Assembly: GCA_031553005.1 (NCBI GenBank)
Contig: JAVBMA010000031.1
Location: 1-64,000, forward strand
Direction of reading: 5' to 3'
Length of the DNA: 64,000 nucleotides
Source: RGIG9379 sp031553005
Lineage (GTDB): Bacteria; Bacteroidota; Bacteroidia; Bacteroidales; Paludibacteraceae
This document shows, piece by piece, positions 8,090 to 16,571 of the stretch. Position 1 is the stretch's first letter. Each line of letters opens with the position of its first letter. Under the pieces are notes generated by a model. That model did no database searches. It saw nothing but the letters and a program-made list of their open reading frames with translations, and was not told the origin of the DNA. The translations under genes were made by a program, and so were the position numbers.

Positions 8090-8686
8090 TCAATATTCAG
8101 CAGCAGTGTACCTATGAACAGAGAAGTGTATTTTGTTCTGCACTATCGCAAAAAATTGCTTTGTGGTTTCGACTCTCGGATCGTAATCAATACTAAGCGC
8201 ATATATCTCCAATATTTTACGATAGAAAATCTTTTCGGAAGAACGTATATCTCAAATACGGGAAAGTAATTCGTTAAAATAATTTCCACCTCCTGCACGT
8301 TTTAGTAGGTCATCATTTAGAGCAAATCCTTTTACCAAATATTCTTTCAGAACCTGCGTCGCCCATATTCTAAATTGAACACCTCGTAAGGAATTTACAC
8401 GATAACCAACACTGATAATCATATCAAGATTGTAGTAAGAAACTTTATATTGTTTACCATCCGCAGCAGTTGTTGCAAAAACTGCAACAACTGAATCTGA
8501 ATGCAATTCTCCTACTTCAAAAATAGTTTTGATATGTCGTGAAATAGTTGATTTATTACGCTGAAAAAGCTCTGCCATTTGATCCGAAGAGAGCCAAACA
8601 GTATCATTTTTCAGTGTCACTTCTATCTGCGATTGCCCATCTGCCGTCTGATATAGTAGAATATTTCCTTTTTCGTTCTCTTCCAT
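8090..8686 (-). pseudogene. rhuM-like gene, broken by a nonsense codon and 3' truncation
   Basis: The open part (8252-8686) encodes an RhuM-family N-terminus: TVWLSSDQMAELFQRNKSTI, then SYYNLDMIISVGYRVNSLRG and FRIWATQVLKEYL. It ends at TGA at 8252-8254 after LLSRI. Reading on in the same frame gives DIRSSEKIFYRKILEIYA, SIDYDPRVETTKQFFAIVQN and HRYTAAEY before a second stop at 8090. This is the expected RhuM continuation, so the first TGA replaces an arginine codon (CGA to TGA is the simplest change). The C-terminal part of the usual ~330-residue protein is missing. RhuM proteins often lie inside type I restriction loci. Confidence 0.85.
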
Positions 8687-8787
8687 AAATGAGAATATTT
8701 ATCCGATCCGGCGATAAAGATATAAAAAAGAATTTTTTTAAAATCCAATTACTTTATAATCCGGTAGTCCTTAACTATTTATTTCAC

Positions 8788-8795
8788 TACTTTTG
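8788..8795 (+). promoter_or_regulatory. Candidate -7 element for the methyltransferase-queH pair
   Basis: TACTTTTG matches TAnnTTTG and ends 26 bases before the ATG at 8822. No clear -33 box. Confidence 0.4.
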
Positions 8796-8821
8796 CAACA
8801 GAAACAAAAAATAAGTTCAAT

Positions 8822-9613
8822 ATGCAAGAACGCCACAGAAACCGCCTTCAATATTTCAATGAGCAAAAAGAGAGCACCGCGATTTCAGTTCTCCCTTATA
8901 TTCAGAAACATGTTTCGTTGAAACCGGGAACTCGTGTGCTGGAAATCGGATGCGGTGAAGCAGGAAATTTATACCCTTTCCTGGAAGCGGGATGTGAGTG
9001 TTATGGGGTAGAATTACTGGAAGGAAGTATTCGTAATGCAGAGGAATTCTATTCCGGAAATCCGTTAAAAGAGCATCTGCACCTTTTGGCAAGGGATATT
9101 TACGAAGTTAAACCGGAAGAGTTGGGCGGAACTTTTGATGTTATTTTTCTACGGGATGTGATTGAGCATATTCCCAATCAGGAAAAATTCATGAAACGCC
9201 TCAAAGAATTTATCTCTCCCGGCGGAGTTGCTTTTTTTGCATTTCCTCCGTGGCGAAATCCTTTCGGTGGACATCAGCAAGTGTGCGAAAATAAATGGTT
9301 GGCAGTGACGCCTTATTTACACCTCTTGCCTAAAAACATGTATGCTTGGGTATTGAAAAAAGGAGGGGAGTCTCATACAAAAATAGGGAGTTTACTGGAC
9401 ATAAAAGAAACCGGATTGAGCATAAACCGGTTCAAAAAAATCATCCGTGACGAAAATTTCAGCATTATTGAAAAAACCCACTATCTGATTAATCCCAATT
9501 ATGAGATAAAATTCGGATTGAAACCAAGAAAAGTGTGGAAAATATTTCAAATTCCGGTATTACAGGACTTTTATACAACAGCGATGTATTTTTTGGTGAA
9601 AGGTGAAAAGTGA
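8822..9613 (+). CDS. Class I SAM-dependent methyltransferase
   Basis: 263 residues. The SAM-binding glycine motif VLEIGCGEAG lies near residues 39-48, the acidic residue ending strand 2 follows in YGVELLEGS, and post-motif II reads FDVIFLRDVIEHI near 112-124. This is the Methyltransf_11/23 type fold. The substrate cannot be told; the long C-terminal part with INRFKKIIRDENF resembles small-molecule or lipid methyltransferases. It is followed after three bases by queH. The last codons (VKGEK, stop TGA) are made of the GAAAGGT heptamer repeat that runs into the queH start, so the C-terminus may have been remodelled by the repeat. Confidence 0.85.
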   Translation: MQERHRNRLQYFNEQKESTAISVLPYIQKHVSLKPGTRVLEIGCGEAGNLYPFLEAGCECYGVELLEGSIRNAEEFYSGNPLKEHLHLLARDIYEVKPEELGGTFDVIFLRDVIEHIPNQEKFMKRLKEFISPGGVAFFAFPPWRNPFGGHQQVCENKWLAVTPYLHLLPKNMYAWVLKKGGESHTKIGSLLDIKETGLSINRFKKIIRDENFSIIEKTHYLINPNYEIKFGLKPRKVWKIFQIPVLQDFYTTAMYFLVKGEK

Positions 9614-9626
9614 AAGATGAAAAAAC
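9595..9626 (+). repeat. GAAAGGT-type heptamer tract spanning the methyltransferase/queH junction
   Basis: Successive GAAAGGT, GAAAAGT, GAAAGAT units. The tract encodes the last residues and the TGA stop of the methyltransferase gene and includes the ATG of queH. It is one of at least eight such tracts in the window. Confidence 0.7.
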
Positions 9627-10255
9627 AACTTTCAAATAAATTATACCAGCAAGAGCTTGACTTGTTAATTGAGCAAAACCAGGAAGAAAAGAGAGTTCCT
9701 ACCCTTTTTCTGCATAGTTGTTGCGCCCCTTGCAGCAGTTACGTACTGGAATACTTGTCGCAATATTTCCGGATAACGCTTTTTTATTACAATCCCAATA
9801 TATATCCTCAAGAGGAATATGATATGCGGATAGCCGAGCAGGAAAAATTTATTTCATGCCTGCAAACGGAATATCCTATCACATTTGTGGCAGGAACATA
9901 CGATACCCCGCGTTTTTATACCGTTACAAAAGGAATGGAAAAAGAACCCGAAGGAGGAATTCGCTGCTTCGCCTGTTACGAACTGCGAATGGAGGAAACA
10001 GCTAATATGGCAAAGGAAAAAGGTTTCGATTATTTTGCCACAACATTGTCTATAAGTCCATTGAAAAATGCACAAAAAATAAACGAGATAGGAAAAAAAC
10101 TGGAAGAGAAATACGGCATAAAACATCTTCCTTCCGACTTCAAGAAAAAAGGAGGATACCTCCGTTCTATTCAGTTAGCAAAAGAATACGGACTTTACCG
10201 TCAAAATTATTGCGGATGCGTTTTTTCATTGAAAAACAGGGATATATTACCTTGA
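9617..10255 (+). CDS. queH: Epoxyqueuosine reductase QueH
   Basis: 212 residues. LFLHSCCAPCSSYVLEYL near residue 26 carries the paired cysteines. YYNPNIYPQEEYDMR follows, then IRCFACYELRMEETA near 114 and QNYCGCVFS near the end, giving the cysteine set of QueH (formerly DUF208). QueH performs the last step of queuosine synthesis, reducing epoxyqueuosine in tRNA with an Fe-S centre, as an alternative to cobalamin-dependent QueG. Length and motif order are normal for the family. It is co-directional with the methyltransferase with a 3-base gap, so the two are probably co-transcribed. Confidence 0.93.
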   Translation: MKKQLSNKLYQQELDLLIEQNQEEKRVPTLFLHSCCAPCSSYVLEYLSQYFRITLFYYNPNIYPQEEYDMRIAEQEKFISCLQTEYPITFVAGTYDTPRFYTVTKGMEKEPEGGIRCFACYELRMEETANMAKEKGFDYFATTLSISPLKNAQKINEIGKKLEEKYGIKHLPSDFKKKGGYLRSIQLAKEYGLYRQNYCGCVFSLKNRDILP

Positions 10256-10365
10256 ACTTTAGTCATCCGGTTTCTTTAAAATTTCACAAGAAAAAATAAA
10301 AAATTCTATTCTCAAGATTCTTTTGGCAATATTTGTATTCTGAACCAAAAATCAAAAAAAATTTT

Positions 10366-12330
10366 ATGAGAAAAACACTTTTATTTCTAATGCTATTTTC
10401 TATCACCTCCTTTCAGGGATTTTGTGATAATTTTGACTACTCTACACCCGAACAATGCTTATCAAATGATTATGTCGGGACATGGGGAAGATTAAAACTG
10501 GTAGGAAATCAACTCAGTTCGGAAGACGGAGATCCTATTCAACTCAGAGGATGGAGTTCGCACGGTTACCAATGGACAAGTGACTTTTATGATTCAAAAA
10601 ATGATTTCGAAGCCATGAAAGCTAATGGCGCCAATATATTCCGTATTGCCATGTACACACAAGAAAAGGGATGGCAAAACAAAGAATGGGTACAAAACTG
10701 TATTGATTGGACTGCAGAACTGGGGATGTATTGCCTCTTCGACTGGCATGTATTGTCTCCCGGAAATCCGCTTCAATACCTGAAACAACAAAATGAAAAT
10801 GACCTTGTAGGAGGTAAACTGAAAGACGGAAAAAGCCAGCCTGTCGATGCAGAGGCCTTCTTCGATTGGGTATCTGCTTATGTTGCGGAAAATCAGTATA
10901 AACATGTTTTATATGAAATATGTAATGAACCGAACGGAACCGGAGGAACTTGGGCGAATATAACCAAATACGCTTCCATTGTATTGCCCGTTATTGCGGC
11001 AAACGATCCGGATGCAATTGTGATGGTAGGAACACCAATGTGGAGCCAAGAGATAAACACGGCTTGCTCCTCTCCTATTGTAAATAATTTCGGGCTGCAA
11101 TTAATGTATTCATTTCACTTTTATGCGGGAACTCATACCGACCTTATTCCCCGGTTGAAAGAGTATGCCGGCAAAATTCCTGTTTTCATTACCGAATGGG
11201 GGACAACTGCAGCCGACGGACATACAGGTATTTACCTTGAAAATGCCTCTAAATTTATAGATGTTGCCAACGGAGACAATGACGGAGAAGTGCTCCTAAG
11301 CTGGTGCAACTGGAGCTGGTCTAACGACGAAGGTTCCGGCTCTTGCATGGTTGCCGACAATTATATTGAAACAAACTTTACCAAATCCGGTAAATATATT
11401 GTTGCCATGCTGAGAAACGGCGGAACACCTCCCGAAATAGAAGAAGGAGAAGAATCCACTCCTTATGAAAATACACCTCAAGTAATCGGAGAAGATGAAA
11501 CCTCCTATATTTGGGTAGAACGGTATGATGAGGGCGGCCAAGATGTGGCTTACTCCGATAATAACCCAAGTTGGGAAATAAGAGAAAACCAAACATGCAA
11601 TGCCGGAAATTTCCGTCGTTCCGAATGCGTTGATGTCTCAAAAATGACAGATTCCGAATTGAAAAATATCGAAGAAGACGAACGGAGCAAATTCTACAAT
11701 ATCGGATACATTAATAATGATGAGTGGGTTAAGTATACAGTTGATGTAAAAAAAACCGGATATTATGATGTTATTCCGTTTTGTAATGCATTCAAAAGCC
11801 CGGCTGCCAATAACGGTATTTCATTTTCTGTAAACGGAAAAAATATACTTCGCCGTAAATCCGACCTTAATGCTATGGTTGCAACCGTTCGTTATGAACC
11901 TAGTACTGAAAAATGGGATAGTAACGAGGGATATAATTCATACAACTGGAGTTATTTGCATAAAAATAAAGAAATATATGGTTTATATTTTGAACAAGAG
12001 GGTATTCAAACTATTAAAGTCACGTTTACTTCCGGTTCAGGTATAGGTCCGCTAAAACTAACTTACGATGCAACTGCAAGCAGTGATGATATAAATGCTC
12101 TTTCTCTGAACATTTATCCTAATCCGAGCCAAAACGGAAATTTCAGCGTTACTTATAACGAAATGCAAGAAGCCGATTTGAGTATTAAAACCATGAACGG
12201 ACAAACTATTTTCAATACAACAATTATAAATGGTGTAAATGAAATTAGGGCAAACTTAAACTCCGGCATTTACCTCGTAACAGTAAAAACAGAAAATAAC
12301 CTGAAAACAGAAAAGTTGATTGTAAAATAA
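10366..12330 (+). CDS. Secreted glycoside hydrolase family 5 cellulase with CBM6-like module and T9SS sorting domain
   Basis: 654 residues from ATG at 10366 (MRKTLLFLMLF, signal peptide to about residue 20). The GH5 domain covers about 35-365: the substrate cleft strand GDPIQLRGWSSHGYQW, acid/base E188 in YEICNEPNG, and nucleophile E277 in VFITEWGTT. A linker rich in Glu and Pro precedes a module around 380-575 with WVKYTVDVKKTGYYDVI and GPLKLTYDA, typical of CBM6-type sugar-binding beta-sandwiches. The last 75 residues (NIYPNPSQNGNFSVTY to KTEKLIVK) are a T9SS type A sorting domain, so the enzyme should be exported across the outer membrane and anchored or released. Likely endo-beta-1,4-glucanase. 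It stands alone with a strong terminator behind it. Confidence 0.93.
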   Translation: MRKTLLFLMLFSITSFQGFCDNFDYSTPEQCLSNDYVGTWGRLKLVGNQLSSEDGDPIQLRGWSSHGYQWTSDFYDSKNDFEAMKANGANIFRIAMYTQEKGWQNKEWVQNCIDWTAELGMYCLFDWHVLSPGNPLQYLKQQNENDLVGGKLKDGKSQPVDAEAFFDWVSAYVAENQYKHVLYEICNEPNGTGGTWANITKYASIVLPVIAANDPDAIVMVGTPMWSQEINTACSSPIVNNFGLQLMYSFHFYAGTHTDLIPRLKEYAGKIPVFITEWGTTAADGHTGIYLENASKFIDVANGDNDGEVLLSWCNWSWSNDEGSGSCMVADNYIETNFTKSGKYIVAMLRNGGTPPEIEEGEESTPYENTPQVIGEDETSYIWVERYDEGGQDVAYSDNNPSWEIRENQTCNAGNFRRSECVDVSKMTDSELKNIEEDERSKFYNIGYINNDEWVKYTVDVKKTGYYDVIPFCNAFKSPAANNGISFSVNGKNILRRKSDLNAMVATVRYEPSTEKWDSNEGYNSYNWSYLHKNKEIYGLYFEQEGIQTIKVTFTSGSGIGPLKLTYDATASSDDINALSLNIYPNPSQNGNFSVTYNEMQEADLSIKTMNGQTIFNTTIINGVNEIRANLNSGIYLVTVKTENNLKTEKLIVK

Positions 12331-12347
12331 CAATCATGTGATAAGTG

Positions 12348-12379
12348 ATGGAGTGATAAATTATCACTCCATTTTTTTT
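12348..12379 (+). terminator. Intrinsic terminator after the GH5 gene
   Basis: ATGGAGTGATA pairs perfectly with TATCACTCCAT around a three-base loop and is followed by a run of eight T. The stem itself is built from TGATAAG-type heptamers. Confidence 0.9.
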
Positions 12380-12481
12380 ATAAACTTTATTAAGTTTTTA
12401 CTATTGGGAGGGCTACTCCAAGTTGCCCTCCCAATTAGCAGATACAAATCAATTAGCCAGTTAACCAAACAAATCAACCCT

Positions 12482-12535
12482 ACTTATCATTCATCACTCT
12501 ATCACTTAATACTCCCCTTCTAATCACTTATCATT
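12482..12535 (+). repeat. TGATAAG-type heptamer tract upstream of ychF
   Basis: Units such as CACTTAT, CATTCAT, CACTCTA, TCACTTA recur through the tract (complement of TGATAAG/TGATGAA). Related units form the terminator at 12348-12379 and the hairpin at 33589-33644. Confidence 0.55.
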
Positions 12536-12544
12536 CAAAAACAC

Positions 12545-12552
12545 TATCTTTG
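12545..12552 (+). promoter_or_regulatory. Candidate -7 element for ychF
   Basis: TATCTTTG matches TAnnTTTG, 30 bases before the ychF ATG. Confidence 0.45.
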
Positions 12553-12582
12553 CGCTTTCAAAATCATAATTAATAGCAACCA

Positions 12583-13686
12583 ATGGCATTACAATGTGGC
12601 ATCGTAGGTCTTCCCAACGTAGGAAAATCTACCCTTTTTAACTGTTTATCGAATGCAAAGGCGCAATCGGCAAATTTCCCTTTTTGTACAATCGAACCAA
12701 ACGTAGGCGTTATAACCGTTCCTGACGAAAGGTTAAATAAGTTGGCAGAAATAATACATCCTCAACGAATCGTTCCCACTACGGTAGAGATTGTAGATAT
12801 CGCCGGATTAGTAAAAGGAGCAAGCAAAGGCGAAGGATTGGGAAATAAATTTCTCGCTAATATTCGTGAGACAGATGCCATACTGCATGTATTACGCTGC
12901 TTCGATGATGGCAATATTGTTCATGTCGATGGCAGCATAGATCCGGTACGCGATAAAGAAATTATCGATGCCGAACTTCAAATTAAAGACCTTGAAACCG
13001 TAGAAAGCCGTATTGCCAAGGTACAGAAACAGGCTCAAACGGGAGGAGATAAACAAGCTAAGCTCATTTACGAAGTATTGGTGCGATATAAGGAAGCATT
13101 GGAACAAGGCAAAAGCGCGCGTACCGTTACTTTCGAAACCAAAGACGAACAGAAGGCTGCCCATGAACTTTACCTGCTTACAAGCAAACCTGTAATGTAT
13201 GTTTGTAATGTAGATGAGGCAAGCGCGGTAAAAGGAAATAAATATGTAGACGCCGTGCGCGAAGCTGTGCGCGAGGAAAATGCCGAGATACTGATTGTAG
13301 CGGCTAAAATAGAAAGCGAAATTGCCGAACTGGAAACATACGAAGAACGTCAGCTCTTCCTACAGGAACTTGGGCTCGAAGAATCGGGTGTAAACCGCTT
13401 AATCAAATCGGCATACAATCTGTTGAATCTGGAAACATATTTTACGGCAGGAGTGCAGGAAGTGCGTGCATGGACTTACTTAAAAGGAAGTAAAGCGCCA
13501 CAGTGTGCCGGAGTTATCCACACCGACTTTGAAAAAGGATTTATCCGCGCCGAGGTGATTAAGTTTGACGACTTTATCAAGTACGGTTCCGAAGCAGCAG
13601 TAAAAGAAGCCGGAAAGATGAACGTGGAAGGAAAAGAGTACATCGCACAGGACGGAGATATTATGCATTTCAGATTTAATGTATAA
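12583..13686 (+). CDS. ychF: Redox-regulated ATPase/GTPase YchF
   Basis: 367 residues, full family length. G1 GLPNVGKSTLFN starts at residue 8, G3 DIAGLVKGASKGEGLGNKFL near 70 is the long YchF/OLA1 version, and NVDEAS near 207 stands where NKxD is found in true GTPases, in line with ATP preference. A TGS-like C-terminal domain follows, ending IAQDGDIMHFRFNV, the invariant YchF tail. YchF/OLA1 proteins bind ribosomes and act in stress responses; the exact function is still debated. Monocistronic, with promoter element and terminator of its own. Confidence 0.96.
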   Translation: MALQCGIVGLPNVGKSTLFNCLSNAKAQSANFPFCTIEPNVGVITVPDERLNKLAEIIHPQRIVPTTVEIVDIAGLVKGASKGEGLGNKFLANIRETDAILHVLRCFDDGNIVHVDGSIDPVRDKEIIDAELQIKDLETVESRIAKVQKQAQTGGDKQAKLIYEVLVRYKEALEQGKSARTVTFETKDEQKAAHELYLLTSKPVMYVCNVDEASAVKGNKYVDAVREAVREENAEILIVAAKIESEIAELETYEERQLFLQELGLEESGVNRLIKSAYNLLNLETYFTAGVQEVRAWTYLKGSKAPQCAGVIHTDFEKGFIRAEVIKFDDFIKYGSEAAVKEAGKMNVEGKEYIAQDGDIMHFRFNV

Positions 13687-13694
13687 AGCAAAAA

Positions 13695-13730
13695 AATAAC
13701 CGCTAAAAAATATTTAGCGGTTATTTTTTT
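13695..13730 (+). terminator. Intrinsic terminator after ychF
   Basis: AATAACCGCTAAA pairs with TTTAGCGGTTATT and is followed by a T run. Confidence 0.9.
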
Positions 13731-13731
13731 A

Positions 13732-13804
13732 GTTGAAAGGTAAAAAGGGAGAGGTGAAAGCGAAGAAAAACTAAACTTTCAGTTTTCCCTTTTCACCTTT
13801 CAAC
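13732..13804. repeat. Inverted pair of GAAAGGT-type heptamer tracts
   Basis: The left arm (13732-13760) and the reverse complement of the right arm (13776-13804) agree at 25 of 29 positions and enclose a 15-base loop. Both arms are built from GAAAGGT/GAAAAGG heptamers, so the unit could form a long imperfect hairpin just behind the ychF terminator. Confidence 0.8.
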
Positions 13805-14274
13805 TCAGTTAATAACTTTCCACAAATCCCCTTTAAATAAGTGTTAATAACTTGTGACAAACATAAGACAAAAAATGAAAAATAAATTTTCAAAATTCAG
13901 AAACTCATATACTGGAAATGGGTTATTAACATTCCAAATTATTAAGGCATTTTTTTAGAATAAATATCAACCGTTTTTATACAAAATCAACAATAAGAAA
14001 AAGAGTTTTTATTTGTAACTTTGTTCAATTGTTAATATTGTTGATAACGATTTAAAATCATTTGTTTCCAATATTTTACCGGTTTGAGAGCTATTGATAA
14101 CTTGTAATAATTTTTTTAACAACGATATTTGCAAGCAAAATTTACAGAAAATATGAACGGTTTCAACATTCAATTATAATTATCATTTTTTATTTTTTTA
14201 AAAAGAAATAAAGAATAAATATAATATAGTCTTCGGTTGAAATTTGAGACAAGTTACATTTAATAAATCCGGAT

Positions 14275-15198
14275 ATGACCAATTATGCTGAGGAGATAAA
14301 AAGGCTTAAGAAAGAAAAGAATGCCGTTATAATGGCGCACTATTACCAGACCGGAGATATACAGGATATGGCCGATTGTGTAGGCGATAGTCTGGCATTG
14401 GCACAATGGGCTTCCAAGACCGAAGCCGATATTATTCTTTTATGTGGTGTTCATTTTATGGGAGAGACGGCAAAGATACTTTGCCCTGATAAGAAAGTAC
14501 TTGTTCCCGATATGGATGCAGGTTGTTCGTTGGCGGATAGTTGTCCTGCCGGTGAATTTGAAAAGTTTATCAAAGCTCATCCCGGACATACCGTTATTTC
14601 TTACGTAAATACAACCGCAGCTGTAAAGGCATTAACGGATATTGTAGTAACTTCGAGCAATGCCAGGCAAATAGTAGAAGCTCTTCCGAAAGATGAAAAA
14701 ATTATTTTCGGTCCCGACAGAAACCTTGGTAATTATATAAACAGTGTAACAGGGCGTAATATGTTACTTTGGGACGGAGCCTGCCACGTACATGAACAGT
14801 TTTCTTTGGAGAAAATTATAGAACTCAAAAAGGAATATCCGAATGCGTTGATACTTGCTCATCCCGAATGTAAAAAAGTTATACTTACAGTAGCCGACCA
14901 TGTAGGTTCAACTGCGTCTCTATTGAAATTTGCAGTAGAATCGGATGCTACCGAATTTATTGTCGCTACCGAAAGCGGTATCTTGCATGAGATGCAAAAG
15001 CAAGCTCCCGGAAAACTTTTTATTCCTGCACCTCCTAATGATAGTACATGTGCATGCAATGATTGCAGTTTTATGAAGTTGAATACAATGGAAAAGATTT
15101 ATAAAGCTCTTTTGAATGAACAACCAGAGATTTTGGTAGACGAGGAAATTCGGGAAAAAGCCGTTAAGCCTATTTTGAAAATGATTTCAATGAGCTGA
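14275..15198 (+). CDS. nadA: Quinolinate synthase NadA
   Basis: 307 residues. It starts with EEIKRLKKEKNAVIMAHYYQ, the typical NadA opening, and contains GVHFMGETAKIL near residue 65 and DMDAGCSLADSCPA near 82. Cysteines for the 4Fe-4S cluster occur in AGCSLAD, DGACHVHEQF and CACNDCSFMKLNT. NadA condenses iminoaspartate with dihydroxyacetone phosphate to quinolinate in NAD synthesis. It is followed by a MazG-like gene and deoC in the same direction with short gaps, so an operon is likely. No nadB or nadC is present nearby. Confidence 0.96.
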   Translation: MTNYAEEIKRLKKEKNAVIMAHYYQTGDIQDMADCVGDSLALAQWASKTEADIILLCGVHFMGETAKILCPDKKVLVPDMDAGCSLADSCPAGEFEKFIKAHPGHTVISYVNTTAAVKALTDIVVTSSNARQIVEALPKDEKIIFGPDRNLGNYINSVTGRNMLLWDGACHVHEQFSLEKIIELKKEYPNALILAHPECKKVILTVADHVGSTASLLKFAVESDATEFIVATESGILHEMQKQAPGKLFIPAPPNDSTCACNDCSFMKLNTMEKIYKALLNEQPEILVDEEIREKAVKPILKMISMS

Positions 15199-15204
15199 GA
15201 TTAT

Positions 15205-15231
15205 TTTAACTGATAACTTGTAACTATTTCG
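15205..15231 (+). repeat. TAACTTG-type heptamer tract just upstream of the MazG-like gene
   Basis: ACTGATA, ACTTGTA, ACTATTT are successive heptamers ending four bases before the ATG at 15232. The same family precedes deoC (15566-15602). Confidence 0.5.
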
Positions 15232-15558
15232 ATGACTCTGGAAGAAATACAAAAAGAGGTAGATAGCTGGATTAAAAAATACGGTGTCCGTTATTTCAGC
15301 GAATTGACCAATACTGCTATCCTGATGGAAGAGGTAGGAGAGCTTGCACGAGTGATGTCGCGCAAGTATGGAGACCAATCTTGCAAGGAAAGTGACCTTA
15401 AATACAATTTAGAGGATGAAATGGCGGATGTTTTATGGGTATTGGTATGTCTGGCTAACCAAACCGGAATAAACCTCACAGAGGCCTTTAAAAAGAATAT
15501 GGAGAAAAAGACAAACAGGGATAATACAAGACATATAGAAAATAAAAAATTGAAGTAA
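15232..15558 (+). CDS. MazG-like nucleotide pyrophosphohydrolase
   Basis: 108 residues, a single all-alpha MazG domain. Metal-binding motifs are ILMEEVGELARVM near residues 30-43 (EExxE) and LEDEMADVLWVLVCLA near 61-76 (ExxD). Such proteins hydrolyse non-canonical or excess (d)NTPs to monophosphates, and the exact substrate cannot be told. It lies between nadA and deoC; with deoC, a nucleotide-salvage theme is possible. The charged tail after residue 95 (KKTNRDNTRHIENKKLK) is probably disordered. Confidence 0.85.
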   Translation: MTLEEIQKEVDSWIKKYGVRYFSELTNTAILMEEVGELARVMSRKYGDQSCKESDLKYNLEDEMADVLWVLVCLANQTGINLTEAFKKNMEKKTNRDNTRHIENKKLK

Positions 15559-15565
15559 TTATCTA

Positions 15566-15602
15566 TTGGACTTGTAACCCGTAATTAATAACTCGTAACT
15601 AT
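15566..15602 (+). repeat. TAACTCG-type heptamer tract just upstream of deoC
   Basis: ACTTGTA, ACCCGTA, ATTAATA, ACTCGTA, ACTATAC in register, ending about seven bases before the deoC ATG at 15609. Confidence 0.6.
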
Positions 15603-15608
15603 ACAAAA

Positions 15609-16487
15609 ATGAATAAGTTTGACCAGCTTTTTAAACAATACGATTTAAATTTGACAGATAAAGGCGTAGCATTAGAGGTAAATAAAATTATTGTGGACGG
15701 TTATCTGCAAAATAAGGAAAATGCTGTTTATAGCAAACTTCTGGGTTTGCTGGATATTACTTCTTTGAACACCGATGATACGGTAGACAGGGTTATCAGC
15801 CTTACTCAAAAGATAAACGAATTTGATGATAATTTCGAGATACTTCCCCATCCTGCCGCTATTTGCGTTTATCCTGCTTTTGTATCGGCGGTGAAAGATT
15901 CATTGAGCGAAAATGTAGAAATAGCTGCTGTCGCAGGTGGTTTTCCTCATTCGCAAACTTTTACCGAAGTGAAAATTGCCGAAGTTGCTATGGCTGTCAT
16001 GGAAGGAGCTACCGAAATTGATACGGTTATCTCTGTCGGAAACATGCTTTCGGGCAATTACGAAGAGGTTTATAATGAGTTGTCCGAAATTAAAGCATCA
16101 TGCCGAGGCGCGAAATTAAAGGTTATTTTGGAAACAGGTCTTTTACAGGATGCTGAGACGATTAAAAAGGCTGCAATCATATCAATGGTAGCCGGAGCCG
16201 ATTTCGTTAAAACATCGACAGGAAAAGTATCTCAGGGAGCCACATTGGAGAGTGCATATATTATTTGCAACGCTATTAAGGAATTTAATGCTAAAAACGG
16301 TTCCAAAGTGGGCTTTAAAGCTGCCGGAGGAATTTCGGAAGTAGATGATGCCGTAAAATATTATACCATTGTCGAAAAAGTATTGGGAAAAGAGTGGTTA
16401 ACACCTGCCTATTTTCGTATTGGCGCAAGCCGTTTGGCAAATAATTTATTAACTGAAATAGCAGGGAAACAGATAAAATATTTCTGA
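15609..16487 (+). CDS. deoC: Deoxyribose-phosphate aldolase
   Basis: 292 residues. The TIM-barrel core contains AAVAGGFPHSQTFTEVK near residue 103, GATEIDTVISVGNMLSG near 134, LKVILETGLL, and the Schiff-base lysine in DFVKTSTGK near 200. KAAGGI near 238 carries the second catalytic lysine. It cleaves 2-deoxyribose-5-phosphate to glyceraldehyde-3-phosphate and acetaldehyde in deoxynucleoside breakdown. It is longer than the ~250-residue E. coli enzyme through an N-terminal extension. It is last in the nadA-mazG-deoC run and is followed by a strong bidirectional terminator. Confidence 0.95.
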   Translation: MNKFDQLFKQYDLNLTDKGVALEVNKIIVDGYLQNKENAVYSKLLGLLDITSLNTDDTVDRVISLTQKINEFDDNFEILPHPAAICVYPAFVSAVKDSLSENVEIAAVAGGFPHSQTFTEVKIAEVAMAVMEGATEIDTVISVGNMLSGNYEEVYNELSEIKASCRGAKLKVILETGLLQDAETIKKAAIISMVAGADFVKTSTGKVSQGATLESAYIICNAIKEFNAKNGSKVGFKAAGGISEVDDAVKYYTIVEKVLGKEWLTPAYFRIGASRLANNLLTEIAGKQIKYF

Positions 16488-16502
16488 TTTTTAGTATCAA
16501 AC

Positions 16503-16542
16503 AAAAAAGGGAAAAAATAAGTAATATTTTTTCCCTTTTTTT
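16503..16542. terminator. Bidirectional intrinsic terminator between convergent deoC and polyprenyl synthase
   Basis: AAAAAAGGGAAAAAATA pairs with TATTTTTTCCCTTTTTT, with A and T runs on both sides. Confidence 0.9.
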
Positions 16543-16571
16543 ATTTTTAAAATATAGAATAACAGGTATCC

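Larger units (their letters stand above)
13687..14274. other. Long A+T-rich intergenic region between ychF and nadA
   Basis: 588 bases without a credible gene. It holds, in order, the ychF terminator (13695-13730), an inverted pair of GAAAGGT heptamer tracts (13732-13804), and then about 460 very A+T-rich bases with a cluster of GTTAATAAC-like sites: GTTAATAAC at 13808 and 13843, GTTATTAAC at 13922, GTTGATAAC at 14040, ATTGATAAC at 14093. CTTTCCACA at 13815 fits a relaxed DnaA-box pattern. The region could be a large regulatory region for nadA or part of a replication origin; neither is proven. Confidence 0.5.

Noticed and set aside
12338..12523. 61-codon frame between GH5 and ychF
   Set aside because: It runs across the terminator and the heptamer tract.
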